A stretch of 64,000 nucleotides of DNA from NCBI GenBank assembly GCA_024234215.1, contig JACKOQ010000001.1, positions 496,001 to 560,000 on the forward strand, read 5' to 3'. A model generated the notes under the pieces. The model searched no databases. It saw only the letters and a program-made list of their open reading frames with translations, and had not been told where the DNA came from. This document shows, piece after piece, positions 42,204 through 51,390 of the stretch (position 1 is the first letter of the stretch; the number at the start of each line of letters is the position of its first letter). A program made the translations under genes and the position numbers. Source of the stretch: Pseudomonadales bacterium (GTDB taxonomy: Bacteria; Pseudomonadota; Gammaproteobacteria; Pseudomonadales; UBA5862).

Positions 42204-42248
42204 TGATGCCTGTCCCTCCCAGCGGGCGGGGCAGCCGAATCTGAACCG

Positions 42249-42284
42249 AGGCGTCGGCCGCCGTGCGGCTGCCGGCGCCTTTTT
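42249..42284 (+). terminator. Terminator-like hairpin between ahpC and ahpF
   Basis: AGGCGTCGGC (42249-42258) pairs with GCCGGCGCCT (42271-42280) with one mismatch, followed by TTTTT. Partial termination here would yield more ahpC than ahpF message. Confidence 0.7.
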
Positions 42285-42316
42285 GTTGCCATGCAAATTC
42301 ATGGCGGGAGATTCTG

Positions 42317-43879
42317 ATGCTCGACAACAGCCTCAAGGCACAATTGAAAGGCTTTCTGGAGCGACTGGTCGCTCCGATCGAACTGGTGGCCTCGCTCGAC
42401 CAGAGCACCAAATCACAGGAGCTGCACCAGCTCCTCACCGAGATCAGCGAGCTTTCCGACCAGGTTCGGCTGCGCGAGGATGGCAGTGATGCCCGTCGAC
42501 CCTCGTTCAGTGTTGGGCGACTCGATCAGCCGGCGCGCATCCGTTTTGCCGGGCTGCCGCTGGGCCACGAGTTCACATCGCTGGTGCTGGCGCTGTTGCA
42601 GGCCAGCGGCTATCCGCCAAAGATTTCCGACGAGCAGGCGGCAAGGATCGCGGCCCTCAGAGGTCGACACCGCTTCGAGAGCTATGTGTCGCTGTCGTGC
42701 CACAACTGTCCTGATGTGGTGCAGGCGCTCAATGTGCTGGCGGCGCTGAATCCGGACATCGAGCATGTGATGATCGATGGCGCGCTGTTTCAGGATGAGG
42801 TCGATGCGCGCCAGGTGCTGGCGGTGCCGACGCTCTACCTCGATGGCGAGCCCTTCGGCAGCGGACGCATGACCCTCGATGAGCTGATTGCCCGGCTGGA
42901 TGAAGGGAGCGCCGTGCGCGAGGCCGAGCGACTCTCCGGGCAGCCGCCCTATGAACTTCTGGTGGTGGGTGGTGGGCCGGCTGCCGCGGCGGCCGCCATC
43001 TATGCGGCGCGCAAGGGCGTTCGCACTGGTGTGGTCGCCGAGCGGTTCGGTGGGCAACTGCTCGATACCCTGGCGATCGAGAATCTGATTGCAGTGGCGC
43101 ATACCGAGGGGCCGACGCTGGCGCGCACGCTGGAGGCGCATCTTCGGCAGCACCAGGTCGACATCATCAACCTCCAGCGTGCCGATGCGCTGATTCCGGG
43201 CGCGCCCGGCGGCTACCACAGCCTGAAACTGTACAGTGGGGCCGAACTGAGGGCGAAAAGCCTGATCATCGCCACAGGAGCGCGCTGGCGCGAGCTGAAT
43301 GTGCCAGGCGAGCGCGAATACCGCGGCAAGGGGGTGGCCTACTGCCCGCACTGCGATGGACCGCTGTTCAAGGGCAAGCGTGTTGCCGTGGTGGGCGGCG
43401 GCAACTCGGGCGTCGAGGCGGCGATCGATCTGGCCGGCATCGTCAGCCAGGTCACGCTGATCGAGTTCGACAGTACGCTGCGGGCCGATGCGGTGTTGCA
43501 GGAAAAGCTTCGCAGCCTGCCCAATGTCAGCGTGATCACCCGTGCGCAGAGCAGGCAGATCAGCGGTGAGGCCGGCCGGGTCAACGGACTGCTCTACACC
43601 GATCGCGCCACCGGTCAGAGCCGGCAGATCGCGCTGGAAGGAGTGTTTGTGCAGATCGGCCTGCTGCCCAACACCGACTGGCTGAAGGGGGTCGTCGAGC
43701 TGTCGCGCAGTGGCGAGATCATCGTCGATGCCCGCGGACAGACCAACGTCGCGGGTGTGTTCGGTGCCGGCGACTGCACCACTGTGCCTTACAAACAGAT
43801 CGTCATCGCGATGGGCGAAGGAGCCAAGGCCAGTCTGACCGCCTTCGATTACCTGATCCGCACTTCTGCGCCTGCCTGA
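42317..43879 (+). CDS. ahpF: Alkyl hydroperoxide reductase flavoprotein AhpF
   Basis: This 520-residue flavoprotein has an N-terminal double thioredoxin-like domain with CHNC (C128, C131). A pyridine nucleotide-disulfide oxidoreductase module follows: LLVVGGGPAAAAAA for FAD, VAVVGGGNSGVEAA for NAD(P)H and the redox pair CPHC. It passes electrons from NADH to AhpC. The start at 42317 has GGGAG upstream. The overall length and cysteine spacing match E. coli AhpF. Confidence 0.96.
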   Translation: MLDNSLKAQLKGFLERLVAPIELVASLDQSTKSQELHQLLTEISELSDQVRLREDGSDARRPSFSVGRLDQPARIRFAGLPLGHEFTSLVLALLQASGYPPKISDEQAARIAALRGRHRFESYVSLSCHNCPDVVQALNVLAALNPDIEHVMIDGALFQDEVDARQVLAVPTLYLDGEPFGSGRMTLDELIARLDEGSAVREAERLSGQPPYELLVVGGGPAAAAAAIYAARKGVRTGVVAERFGGQLLDTLAIENLIAVAHTEGPTLARTLEAHLRQHQVDIINLQRADALIPGAPGGYHSLKLYSGAELRAKSLIIATGARWRELNVPGEREYRGKGVAYCPHCDGPLFKGKRVAVVGGGNSGVEAAIDLAGIVSQVTLIEFDSTLRADAVLQEKLRSLPNVSVITRAQSRQISGEAGRVNGLLYTDRATGQSRQIALEGVFVQIGLLPNTDWLKGVVELSRSGEIIVDARGQTNVAGVFGAGDCTTVPYKQIVIAMGEGAKASLTAFDYLIRTSAPA

Positions 43880-43906
43880 TTCCGTGGCCGCGGTTGCGGC
43901 GAGCCG

Positions 43907-43925
43907 ACCAGTTCCATAGACTGGT
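43907..43925 (+). promoter_or_regulatory. Inverted repeat before the toxin-antitoxin pair
   Basis: ACCAGT (43907-43912) and ACTGGT (43920-43925) are perfect 6-bp inverted half-sites with a 7-nt spacer, 22 nt before the antitoxin ATG. This is the usual place for antitoxin/toxin-complex autoregulation. Confidence 0.5.
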
Positions 43926-43947
43926 TCGCACACATGGAGGGAGCGAC

Positions 43948-44187
43948 ATGAAAAACATCGGTGCCTACGAGGCGAAAACCCATTTTTCCAGGCTGCTGCA
44001 GGAGGTCATGGCCGGTGATGGCTACATCATCACCCATCGCGGACAGCCGGTGGCGCAGTTGCTGCCGATCGGTCGCGAGACCGGTCAGCGGGCCGTGCCG
44101 CAGGTGATCGCCGACATTCGGGCGCTGGCGCCGAGCGGTGGCGAGACGGTCGATCTGAAAAAACTGCGTCTGGAGGGACGGCGATGA
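43948..44187 (+). CDS. Phd/YefM-family antitoxin
   Basis: This 79-residue protein starts MKNIGAYEAKTHFSRLLQEV, the Phd/YefM DNA-binding fold, followed by YIITHRGQPVAQLLP. The C-terminal tail beyond residue 55 would wrap and neutralise the toxin. Family members repress their own operon. A six-base inverted repeat just upstream supports that. It overlaps the PIN gene by 4 nt (ATGA). Confidence 0.9.
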   Translation: MKNIGAYEAKTHFSRLLQEVMAGDGYIITHRGQPVAQLLPIGRETGQRAVPQVIADIRALAPSGGETVDLKKLRLEGRR

Positions 44188-44597
44188 ATTTCGTGCTCGA
44201 TTCGTCGGTGACGCTGCCGTGGTTCTTCAAGAATGACCTCACCGGCTATGCCGATGCAGTGCTCGAACAGTTGCAGAGCAACCAGGTGCTGGTGCCACGC
44301 CTGTGGTATGAAGAGGTGGCCAACATCCTGCTGTCATGGGAACGACAGCGGGGGCAGAGCTCGCCGGAGGCCGAGCGCTTCATGGCCTGGTTGACCGAAC
44401 TGCCGATCAAGGTGGCGGATGACAACTCGCCGCGCACCTTCAACCGCATCTATCAACTGGCACACAAATATCGCATTTCAGCTTATGACGGCGTCTATCT
44501 CGAACTGGCGATCCGTGAGGGGTTGCCGCTGGCGACACTCGACACCAAACTGAAACGGGCGGCCGAGAGCGCCAAGGTTGGCGTCTTTTCGGTCTGA
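44184..44597 (+). CDS. PIN-domain ribonuclease toxin (VapC-like)
   Basis: This 137-residue PIN protein has the acidic metal site D6 (FVLDSS), E43/E44 (LWYEEVANIL), D102 (AYDGVYLELA) and D120 (ATLDTKL). It should cleave RNA, often tRNA, when the antitoxin is lost. All four key acids are present, so it appears active. The ATG overlaps the antitoxin stop. Its stop is 31 nt from the convergent small gene at 44629. Confidence 0.9.
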   Translation: MNFVLDSSVTLPWFFKNDLTGYADAVLEQLQSNQVLVPRLWYEEVANILLSWERQRGQSSPEAERFMAWLTELPIKVADDNSPRTFNRIYQLAHKYRISAYDGVYLELAIREGLPLATLDTKLKRAAESAKVGVFSV

Positions 44598-44628
44598 CGT
44601 CACAGGATTCCTCAGCCAGCCTGACCGT

Positions 44629-44865
44629 TCAGGCCAGAATATCGAGCAGACTGCCGACCCGTTGGTTTTCGGCCTCGATCACCTTGATGCCGAGTCTGGC
44701 ATCACGTTCGACCAGCTTCAGTCCTGTCAGTGCGTCGGTCATCTGATTGACTTCCGATGTGTTGCCTTCGGCACTGAGCCGGGCCAGGGTGTTGGCATGG
44801 CGATTCAACTGCTGCTCGGCCCGTTGCAGGATGCCAAGGCCGCTGGCGATTGGCGTGATCATCAT
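44629..44865 (-). CDS. Small protein resembling flagellar rod/hook terminal helices
   Basis: This 78-residue protein is almost wholly helical. The N-terminus ITPIASGLGILQRAEQQLNRHANTLA resembles the D0 helix of flagellar rod proteins. The C-terminus KVIEAENQRVGSLLDIL resembles the Flg_bbr_C pattern KVIxTxxxxLxxLLxxK. The intervening domain is absent, so only the two terminal helices remain. The start is either ATG at 44865 or 44862. No flagellar genes are nearby. The homology is my reading of weak similarity. Confidence 0.6.
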   Translation of the reverse strand: MMITPIASGLGILQRAEQQLNRHANTLARLSAEGNTSEVNQMTDALTGLKLVERDARLGIKVIEAENQRVGSLLDILA

Positions 44866-45170
44866 CGCTTCGCTCCGCTATTGAACATGTTCGGCAAGAT
44901 AGAACGCCAATGCGGCTGCCGCGAGCAGAAATGGTCGAGGATGAGAACGGGTTGGCATTATCGGGTCTGGTCGCCAGGGTGGCACGCTTCAGTCCCTTCG
45001 CGACAGCAGGCAGTGCCTGCTCACCGGATTCAAGTCTGCACAGGCGCGCGTGCGGGCTGCTCCACGGGGCAGGGGCTTTTCAGCATGAACGAGATGAGGT
45101 AAACAGAGCACTGCCAGTTTGGCCCGGCCGAAAAGCCGGGGACGGATTGAAACAGCCAAGGAGTTGCGAC
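44866..45170. other. Non-coding stretch before the lysis cassette
   Basis: These 305 bases hold no gene I can support, although the endolysin frame is open back to 44910. It contains a perfect palindrome of 7+1+7 bases (45006-45020) and a CCCGGC-CGAAAA-GCCGGG hairpin (45124-45139). An AAGGAG site at 45158-45163 serves the endolysin. Confidence 0.5.
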
Positions 45171-45686
45171 ATGGCCACCTTCGACCCCGCCTTTGACAAG
45201 ATGATCCGCAACGAAGGCGGGTTCAAACTCACCCACATCGAGGGCGACCGTGGCGGGCAGACCTACGCCGGCATCGCCCGCAATGCCCACCCCGACTGGC
45301 CGGGCTGGCGCTACGTTGATGCCAATGACCTGACTCAGGTCGAGCTGACCCAGAGCGTGCGTGACTTCTACCGCCGCGAATTCTGGAACCGCATCGGCGG
45401 AGACGCCATCACCCATCAGACCATTGCCGAGACCCTGTTCGACTTTGCCGTCAACGCCGGCAGCGGCACGGCTGCCAAGTTGGCGCAGATCGTGGTGGGG
45501 GTGGTGCCGGATGGCGGCATCGGTCCCAAGACGCTGACCGCACTCAACGGCTGTGAGCCAGAGCTGTTCGCGCTCAAGTACGCGCTGGCCAAGGTGTCGC
45601 GCTATGCGGAAATCTGCAACCGCGACCGGACGCAGAGCAAATTCCTACTCGGCTGGATCAACCGCACGCTGAAGGAGCTGACATGA
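45171..45686 (+). CDS. GH108-family endolysin
   Basis: This 171-residue protein has the glycoside hydrolase 108 N-terminus FDKMIRNEGGFKLTHIEGD. Catalytic E15 lies in NEGG. TYAGIARNAHPDWPGW follows, then a C-terminal PG_binding_3 module (DGGIGPKTLTALN). It should cut peptidoglycan glycan strands. There is no signal peptide, as expected for a phage endolysin needing a holin, and the next gene overlaps it by 4 nt. No other phage genes are adjacent. Confidence 0.88.
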   Translation: MATFDPAFDKMIRNEGGFKLTHIEGDRGGQTYAGIARNAHPDWPGWRYVDANDLTQVELTQSVRDFYRREFWNRIGGDAITHQTIAETLFDFAVNAGSGTAAKLAQIVVGVVPDGGIGPKTLTALNGCEPELFALKYALAKVSRYAEICNRDRTQSKFLLGWINRTLKELT

Positions 45687-46111
45687 ATCTGTTAGGCATC
45701 GGCGAAATCATCGGCGGGGTCGGCAAGATCGCCGATGACCTGATCACCACCGACAAGGAGCGGCTGACACTGGCGATCGAGGAGAAGAAGATCGAAGCCG
45801 GGCTGATCCAGTCGCAGGTCGAGGTCAACAAGGTCGAGGCGCAGCACGCCAGCGTCTTCGTGGCCGGCTGGCGACCGTTCATCGGCTGGGTCGGCGGCTT
45901 CGGCATGGCCTACCAGTTTCTGCTCTACCCACTGCTGACGTGGGTCTGGCCGATCCTGATCGCACGCGGCACGCTGCCGGCCGGCACCACCATCCCGCCA
46001 GTGCTCGATGGTGATGTGCTGTTCGCAATGGTCAGCGGACTGCTCGGCATCGCCGGGATGCGCAGCTTCGACAAGATGAAGGGGACCGACCTGAAGATGG
46101 TCGGTCGCTGA
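45683..46111 (+). CDS. Three-transmembrane-type phage holin
   Basis: This 142-residue protein resembles the Holin_3TMs family. It starts with a short N-terminal segment (LLGIGEIIGGVGKIADDL). A charged helix comes next at residues 24-55. Hydrophobic segments GWRPFIGWVGGFGMAYQFLLYPLLTWVWP and LFAMVSGLLGIAGM follow. It would form membrane lesions that release the endolysin. Its ATG overlaps the endolysin stop. No spanin gene is seen. Confidence 0.85.
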   Translation: MNLLGIGEIIGGVGKIADDLITTDKERLTLAIEEKKIEAGLIQSQVEVNKVEAQHASVFVAGWRPFIGWVGGFGMAYQFLLYPLLTWVWPILIARGTLPAGTTIPPVLDGDVLFAMVSGLLGIAGMRSFDKMKGTDLKMVGR

Positions 46112-46126
46112 GTCGATCGGCCGTGC

Positions 46127-46774
46127 CTACTTCAGCAGGTTGGCGATGGTCTGGTGGTAGCGCTCGATCGCCTCGAGCAGACTGGAAGCGCCCATGCCGA
46201 GGTCGCGCAGCAGGCCATCCTCGATGCCGTAGATCCAGCCGTTGATGGTCAGCGGCTGGCCGCGGTCCCAGGCATCCTGCACCACGGTGGTCTGGCTGAC
46301 ATTCAGCACCTGTTCGATGACGTTGAGTTCGCACATCCGGCGAATGCGCTCCTGATCGCAGTCGATCGCATTCACCGTGCCGGCGTGCTTCTGATGGACA
46401 TCCTGCACATAGCGCAGCCAGTTGTCGATCAGACCGAGCTTGTTCCGGCGCACGGCCGACTGCACGCCGCCACAGCCATAGTGGCCGCAGACGATGATGT
46501 GCTTCACCTGCAGCACGTCGGTGGCGTACTGCATCACCGACAGGCAGTTGAGGTCAGTGTGGCCCACCACATTGGCGACATTGCGGTGCACGAAGAGCTC
46601 GCCCGGCAGCAGCCCGACGATCTCATTGGCTGGCACCCGGCTGTCGGAGCAGCCGATCCAGAGATATTCCGGCGCCTGCTGGGCGGAGAGACGATGGAAG
46701 AAGTCTGGATCCTGTGCGGTCATCGAGGCTGCCCAGCGGCTGTTGTTGGTGAACAGGTTGGTCAGATCGGACAT
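46127..46774 (-). CDS. can: Beta-class carbonic anhydrase
   Basis: This 215-residue enzyme has the zinc ligands C42, H98 and C101, with D44 and R46 (CSDSRVPA; CGHYGCGGV), at the same positions as E. coli Can. It supplies bicarbonate for carboxylases, such as the biotin carboxylase at 29583. ATG 46774 is preceded by AGGAG. It is convergent with the holin gene (15-nt gap) and divergent from the aldehyde dehydrogenase. Confidence 0.96.
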   Translation of the reverse strand: MSDLTNLFTNNSRWAASMTAQDPDFFHRLSAQQAPEYLWIGCSDSRVPANEIVGLLPGELFVHRNVANVVGHTDLNCLSVMQYATDVLQVKHIIVCGHYGCGGVQSAVRRNKLGLIDNWLRYVQDVHQKHAGTVNAIDCDQERIRRMCELNVIEQVLNVSQTTVVQDAWDRGQPLTINGWIYGIEDGLLRDLGMGASSLLEAIERYHQTIANLLK

Positions 46775-46934
46775 GGGGAACTCCTGGATCGGTTGAACGG
46801 CGAGGTTGTCATCGATGAGGCTGGCGCGGCATTCTAGGGCAAAATCGGCCGCTTGGGTCCGCGCCAGGGCTGAGTTCCCGGTGTCAGGTGTTTGGGGTTG
46901 ATTGGAACAATTGCCTGTTACAGGAGCCATGCAG

Positions 46935-48389
46935 ATGAATCAGAGCGTGAATCCAGCCCTCATCGGGCAGGGCGATCAGGTCGGGCAGCTGCGTGCGCTG
47001 CTCGATCGGCAGCGGCAGGCGTTCAATGCGCGGCCACCATCGGACCATCGCGAGCGCATTGCCCGGCTCGATGCGCTCGCCGCTGGCATCGGTCGTCATC
47101 AGCAGGCGCTGGTCGATGCGGTGATGGCCGATTTTGGCCACCGTTCCCGCCATGAGACGCTGATCAGCGAGGTGATCAGTGCGCTCGGGGAGATTCGCTT
47201 CACCAAGGCCAAGCTGAAGGGCTGGATGAAACAGCGGCGGGTGCGGCCGACGGTACAGAGTCTCGGCTCGGTCGGCCGGATTCTCTATCAGCCCAAGGGG
47301 GTGATCGGCATCATGGGTGCCTGGAACTATCCGGCAGCGCTCTGCTTCTCGCCAATGATCGGCGCCATTGCCGCCGGCAACCACATGCTGGTCAAACCCT
47401 CCGACCTGACGCCGCGCACCGCCGAGGTGATCCGGCAACTGGTGGCGGAAACCTTCGAGGAAAGCTACTGCGCGGTCGTCACTGGCGATGTCGGCGTCTC
47501 GGTGCTGTTCAGCACGCTGCCCTTTGACCACCTGCTCTACACTGGCGGCACCGCAGTGGGCTGTCAGGTGATGCAGGCCGCGGCCCGCAATCTGACCCCG
47601 GTCACGCTGGAGATGGGCGGCAAATCCCCGACCTTGATCGGCGAGCGGTTCCCGATGGCGCGGGCGGTGCAGAGCATTCTGATGGGCAAGCTGCTCAATG
47701 CCGGTCAGACCTGCATCGCACCCGACTATCTGCTGTTGCCGAAGGCACGGTTGCAGGAGTTCCTCGAAGTGGCGACGGCGGCGATTCTCGAGCGCTATCC
47801 GCGGGTGGTCGACAATCCCGACATCACTTGGATCATCAACGAGCGCCATCATCAGCGGATTCTCGGTCTGATCGAGGATGCCCGCGACAAGGGTGCCAGA
47901 ATCCACGAACTCAACCCGGGTCATGCCGAGATTCCGGCCGGCGTGCGGGTGATCGCACCGACCCTGCTGTATGAGGTGACCGATCAGATGAGGGTGATGC
48001 AGGAGGAGATCTTCGGCCCGCTGCTGCCAATCGTTACCTACGACAGCCTCGATCAGGCCATCGACTACGTCAACCGGCGTCCCAGGCCGCTGGCGCTCTA
48101 TCTGTTCGAGGAGGATGACGACAGGATCAGGCGGGTGGTGAACGGAACCATCTCGGGCGGCGTCTGCGTCAACGACACCATGCTGCACATCGCCCACCAG
48201 AATCTGCCTTTTGGCGGCATCGGCCCGAGCGGGCTGGGTGCCTACCATGGTTTCGATGGTTTCGTGGAGTTCTCGCACAAAAAGGCGGTGCTCTACCAGG
48301 GACGCTTCTCTCCGGCTGCACTGCTGAAGCCCCCCTACAACGAGCGTGCGCTGAAGGTGCTGAACTGGGTGGCCAGACGTCTGGCCTGA
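46935..48389 (+). CDS. NAD(P)-dependent aldehyde dehydrogenase (coniferyl aldehyde dehydrogenase-like)
   Basis: This 484-residue ALDH has GAWNYPAALCFSPMIGAIAAGN, the cofactor region LYTGGTAVG, the catalytic Glu in TLEMGGKSP and nucleophile Cys in NAGQTCIAPDY. This short ALDH3-like form is typical of coniferyl and fatty aldehyde dehydrogenases. The preferred ATG at 46935 has AGGAG 8 nt upstream; ATG 46929 is too close to that site. The natural aldehyde is unknown. Confidence 0.9.
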   Translation: MNQSVNPALIGQGDQVGQLRALLDRQRQAFNARPPSDHRERIARLDALAAGIGRHQQALVDAVMADFGHRSRHETLISEVISALGEIRFTKAKLKGWMKQRRVRPTVQSLGSVGRILYQPKGVIGIMGAWNYPAALCFSPMIGAIAAGNHMLVKPSDLTPRTAEVIRQLVAETFEESYCAVVTGDVGVSVLFSTLPFDHLLYTGGTAVGCQVMQAAARNLTPVTLEMGGKSPTLIGERFPMARAVQSILMGKLLNAGQTCIAPDYLLLPKARLQEFLEVATAAILERYPRVVDNPDITWIINERHHQRILGLIEDARDKGARIHELNPGHAEIPAGVRVIAPTLLYEVTDQMRVMQEEIFGPLLPIVTYDSLDQAIDYVNRRPRPLALYLFEEDDDRIRRVVNGTISGGVCVNDTMLHIAHQNLPFGGIGPSGLGAYHGFDGFVEFSHKKAVLYQGRFSPAALLKPPYNERALKVLNWVARRLA

Positions 48390-48530
48390 GCTGGGTTAGG
48401 CAGCGCGGAAACCGTTTCACACGCTGTCACAAAGCATGATCATTGCGCTGGCAGAGCGGCGAATATGCGCCTGGTCGCCAGATCGACGTGACGGACTCAT
48501 TCATCGCGAAAGGCCGAGATGGTTTTTGTG

Positions 48531-48559
48531 TTGATCTTTGGCGAATCTTTTAGGACAAT
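48531..48559 (+). promoter_or_regulatory. Promoter of the tRNA-tuf transcript
   Basis: TTGATC (48531-48536) and GACAAT (48554-48559) are spaced 17 nt, 15 nt before tRNA-Tyr. Farther upstream, 48390-48530 has a GAAAC-C-GTTTC palindrome (48410-48420) but no gene. Confidence 0.55.
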
Positions 48560-48574
48560 GCGCCGCTCGATTTT

Positions 48575-48659
48575 GGAGGGGTTCCCGAGCGGTCAAAGGG
48601 ATCAGACTGTAAATCTGACGGCTCAGCCTTCGGAGGTTCGAATCCTCCCCCCTCCACCA
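48575..48659 (+). tRNA. tRNA-Tyr(GTA)
   Basis: This is an 85-nt class II tRNA with anticodon GTA in the loop CTGTAAA, a long variable arm and encoded CCA. The acceptor stem GGAGGGG/CCCCTCC is perfect. It is first of three tRNAs ahead of tuf. Confidence 0.97.
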
Positions 48660-48710
48660 GATCGCCTGCCGGGTTCAGGTGCTGGCCGCGTGCAAGGCGA
48701 AAGAAGTGTT

Positions 48711-48784
<74 letters not shown>

Positions 48785-48824
48785 GTTTCAAATGATGTGC
48801 AGCGCTGTTGTCGGTTTTTGAGTC

Positions 48825-48900
<76 letters not shown>

Positions 48901-48969
48901 GTTTTTGTGATGCATGGTCGCCCCCTGCTGGTGGCCTTTGGTCTGAACTTGGTCGAGGAGAAAGGTGCC

Positions 48970-50160
<1,191 letters not shown>

Positions 50161-50250
50161 GCGGCTCGACAGGGCAGGCATCGGGAAGAGTAAGAGGTTT
50201 CGATGGGTGGAGCGAATGCCGAAGTGGCAGAGGCTTCCGCTTGCCGGAAT

Positions 50251-50326
50251 AGGCCAGTAGCTCAATAGGCAGAGCGGCGGTCTCCAAAACCGCAGGTTGG
50301 GGGTTCGATTCCCTCCTGGCCTGCCA
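50251..50326 (+). tRNA. tRNA-Trp(CCA)
   Basis: This is a 76-nt cloverleaf with anticodon loop CTCCAAA (anticodon CCA), acceptor AGGCCAG/CTGGCCT and encoded GCCA. Located between tuf and secE, as in many gammaproteobacteria. Confidence 0.97.
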
Positions 50327-50398
50327 TATCGGCAGGCAGTTTCACTGGCTCACCTGTCTGATTCATTTCCCGCTTGACAAGAGAGTTTTTGATAAAAG

Positions 50399-50770
50399 AT
50401 GGCTGCAAGCAGCAACTCCGAGAGCGGCGCTCTCGATAAGCTCAAGTGGGGTGTGGTGGTTCTGCTGGCGTTGGTCGCCGTGGTGGGCAACCAGTATTAC
50501 GCCGAGCAGTTTGCCGTCATCTATCGTGCGATGGTGCTGGTCGTCGTGGGCGCTGTCGCCGCGGTGATCGCCCTGCAGACCGACCAAGGCAAGCGTTTCA
50601 TTGCGTTCGCCAAGGAGTCCAGGGTCGAAATTCGCAAGGTCGTATGGCCGACCCGGCAGGAGACCCAGCAGACCACGCTGGTGGTCGTGGCAATCGTGCT
50701 GATTGCCGCGCTCATCTTGTGGGCGCTCGATTCGCTGTTGGGTTGGCTGGTCTCCATCGTCATCGGCTAG
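50399..50770 (+). CDS. secE: Preprotein translocase subunit SecE
   Basis: This 123-residue three-helix SecE, the gammaproteobacterial type, has helices at about 16-32, 39-58 and 93-118. The conserved cytoplasmic hinge EIRKVVWPTRQETQQTT precedes the last helix. It clamps SecY in the Sec translocon. nusG follows after 8 nt, the invariant secE-nusG pairing. Confidence 0.95.
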   Translation: MAASSNSESGALDKLKWGVVVLLALVAVVGNQYYAEQFAVIYRAMVLVVVGAVAAVIALQTDQGKRFIAFAKESRVEIRKVVWPTRQETQQTTLVVVAIVLIAALILWALDSLLGWLVSIVIG

Positions 50771-50778
50771 GAACCAAG

Positions 50779-51312
50779 ATGAGCAAACGCTGGTACGTGG
50801 TGCAGGCCTATTCCGGCTACGAAAAAAAGGTGAAGGGTGCCCTGCAGGATCGCATTGCCCTGCATGGCATGGAGGAGAAATTCGGCGAAATTCTGGTGCC
50901 AACCGAAGAGGTGGTGGAGATTCGTTCCGGACAGAAACGCAAGAGTGAGCGCAAGTTCTTCCCTGGCTATGTGCTGGTGCGAATGGAGCTCGACAATGAC
51001 ACCTGGCACCTGGTCAAGGAGACGCCCCGCGTCATCGGGTTCATCGGTGGCACCGCCGACAAGCCGGCACCGATCAGTGATCGCGAGGCCGCAGAGATCC
51101 TCGATCGCATCGAGGCGGGGGTCGAAAAACCCAAGCCCAAGAAGATTTTCGAGCCGGGCGAAATGATCCGGGTCGTCGAAGGACCGTTCAACGATTTCAA
51201 TGGAGTCGTCGAAGAGGTCAATTACGACAAGAACCGCATCAGGGTGGCGGTGCTGATTTTTGGCCGCTCAACGCCGGTGGATCTCGAATTCAGTCAGGTC
51301 GAAAAGGTCTGA
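50779..51312 (+). CDS. nusG: Transcription elongation/termination factor NusG
   Basis: This 177-residue protein has the NGN domain (RWYVVQAYSGYEKKVK; FPGYVLVRMEL) and a C-terminal KOW domain (FEPGEMIRVVEGPFNDFNGVVEEV). It couples RNA polymerase to Rho or to ribosomal protein S10. It is in operon with secE and precedes rplK. Confidence 0.97.
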   Translation: MSKRWYVVQAYSGYEKKVKGALQDRIALHGMEEKFGEILVPTEEVVEIRSGQKRKSERKFFPGYVLVRMELDNDTWHLVKETPRVIGFIGGTADKPAPISDREAAEILDRIEAGVEKPKPKKIFEPGEMIRVVEGPFNDFNGVVEEVNYDKNRIRVAVLIFGRSTPVDLEFSQVEKV

Positions 51313-51390
51313 CGGCAGAGTCAGTCGCTTGGCGGCTGGCATCAATGGGGAGCTTTCGAGCGCTTGCACCCGTCATAGGAGTCGATAGAG

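Noticed and set aside
44910..45170. Upstream extension of the endolysin to 44910
   Set aside because: The extra 87 residues have no similarity to GH108 enzymes, and AAGGAG sits correctly before ATG 45171.
50209..50250. tRNA-Leu-like sequence GCCGAAGTGG before tRNA-Trp
   Set aside because: Only about 10 bases match and no cloverleaf forms, so it is probably chance.
50374..50379. Perfect TTGACA before secE as a promoter
   Set aside because: No -10 box is found 15-19 nt downstream; that distance falls on the secE start codon.
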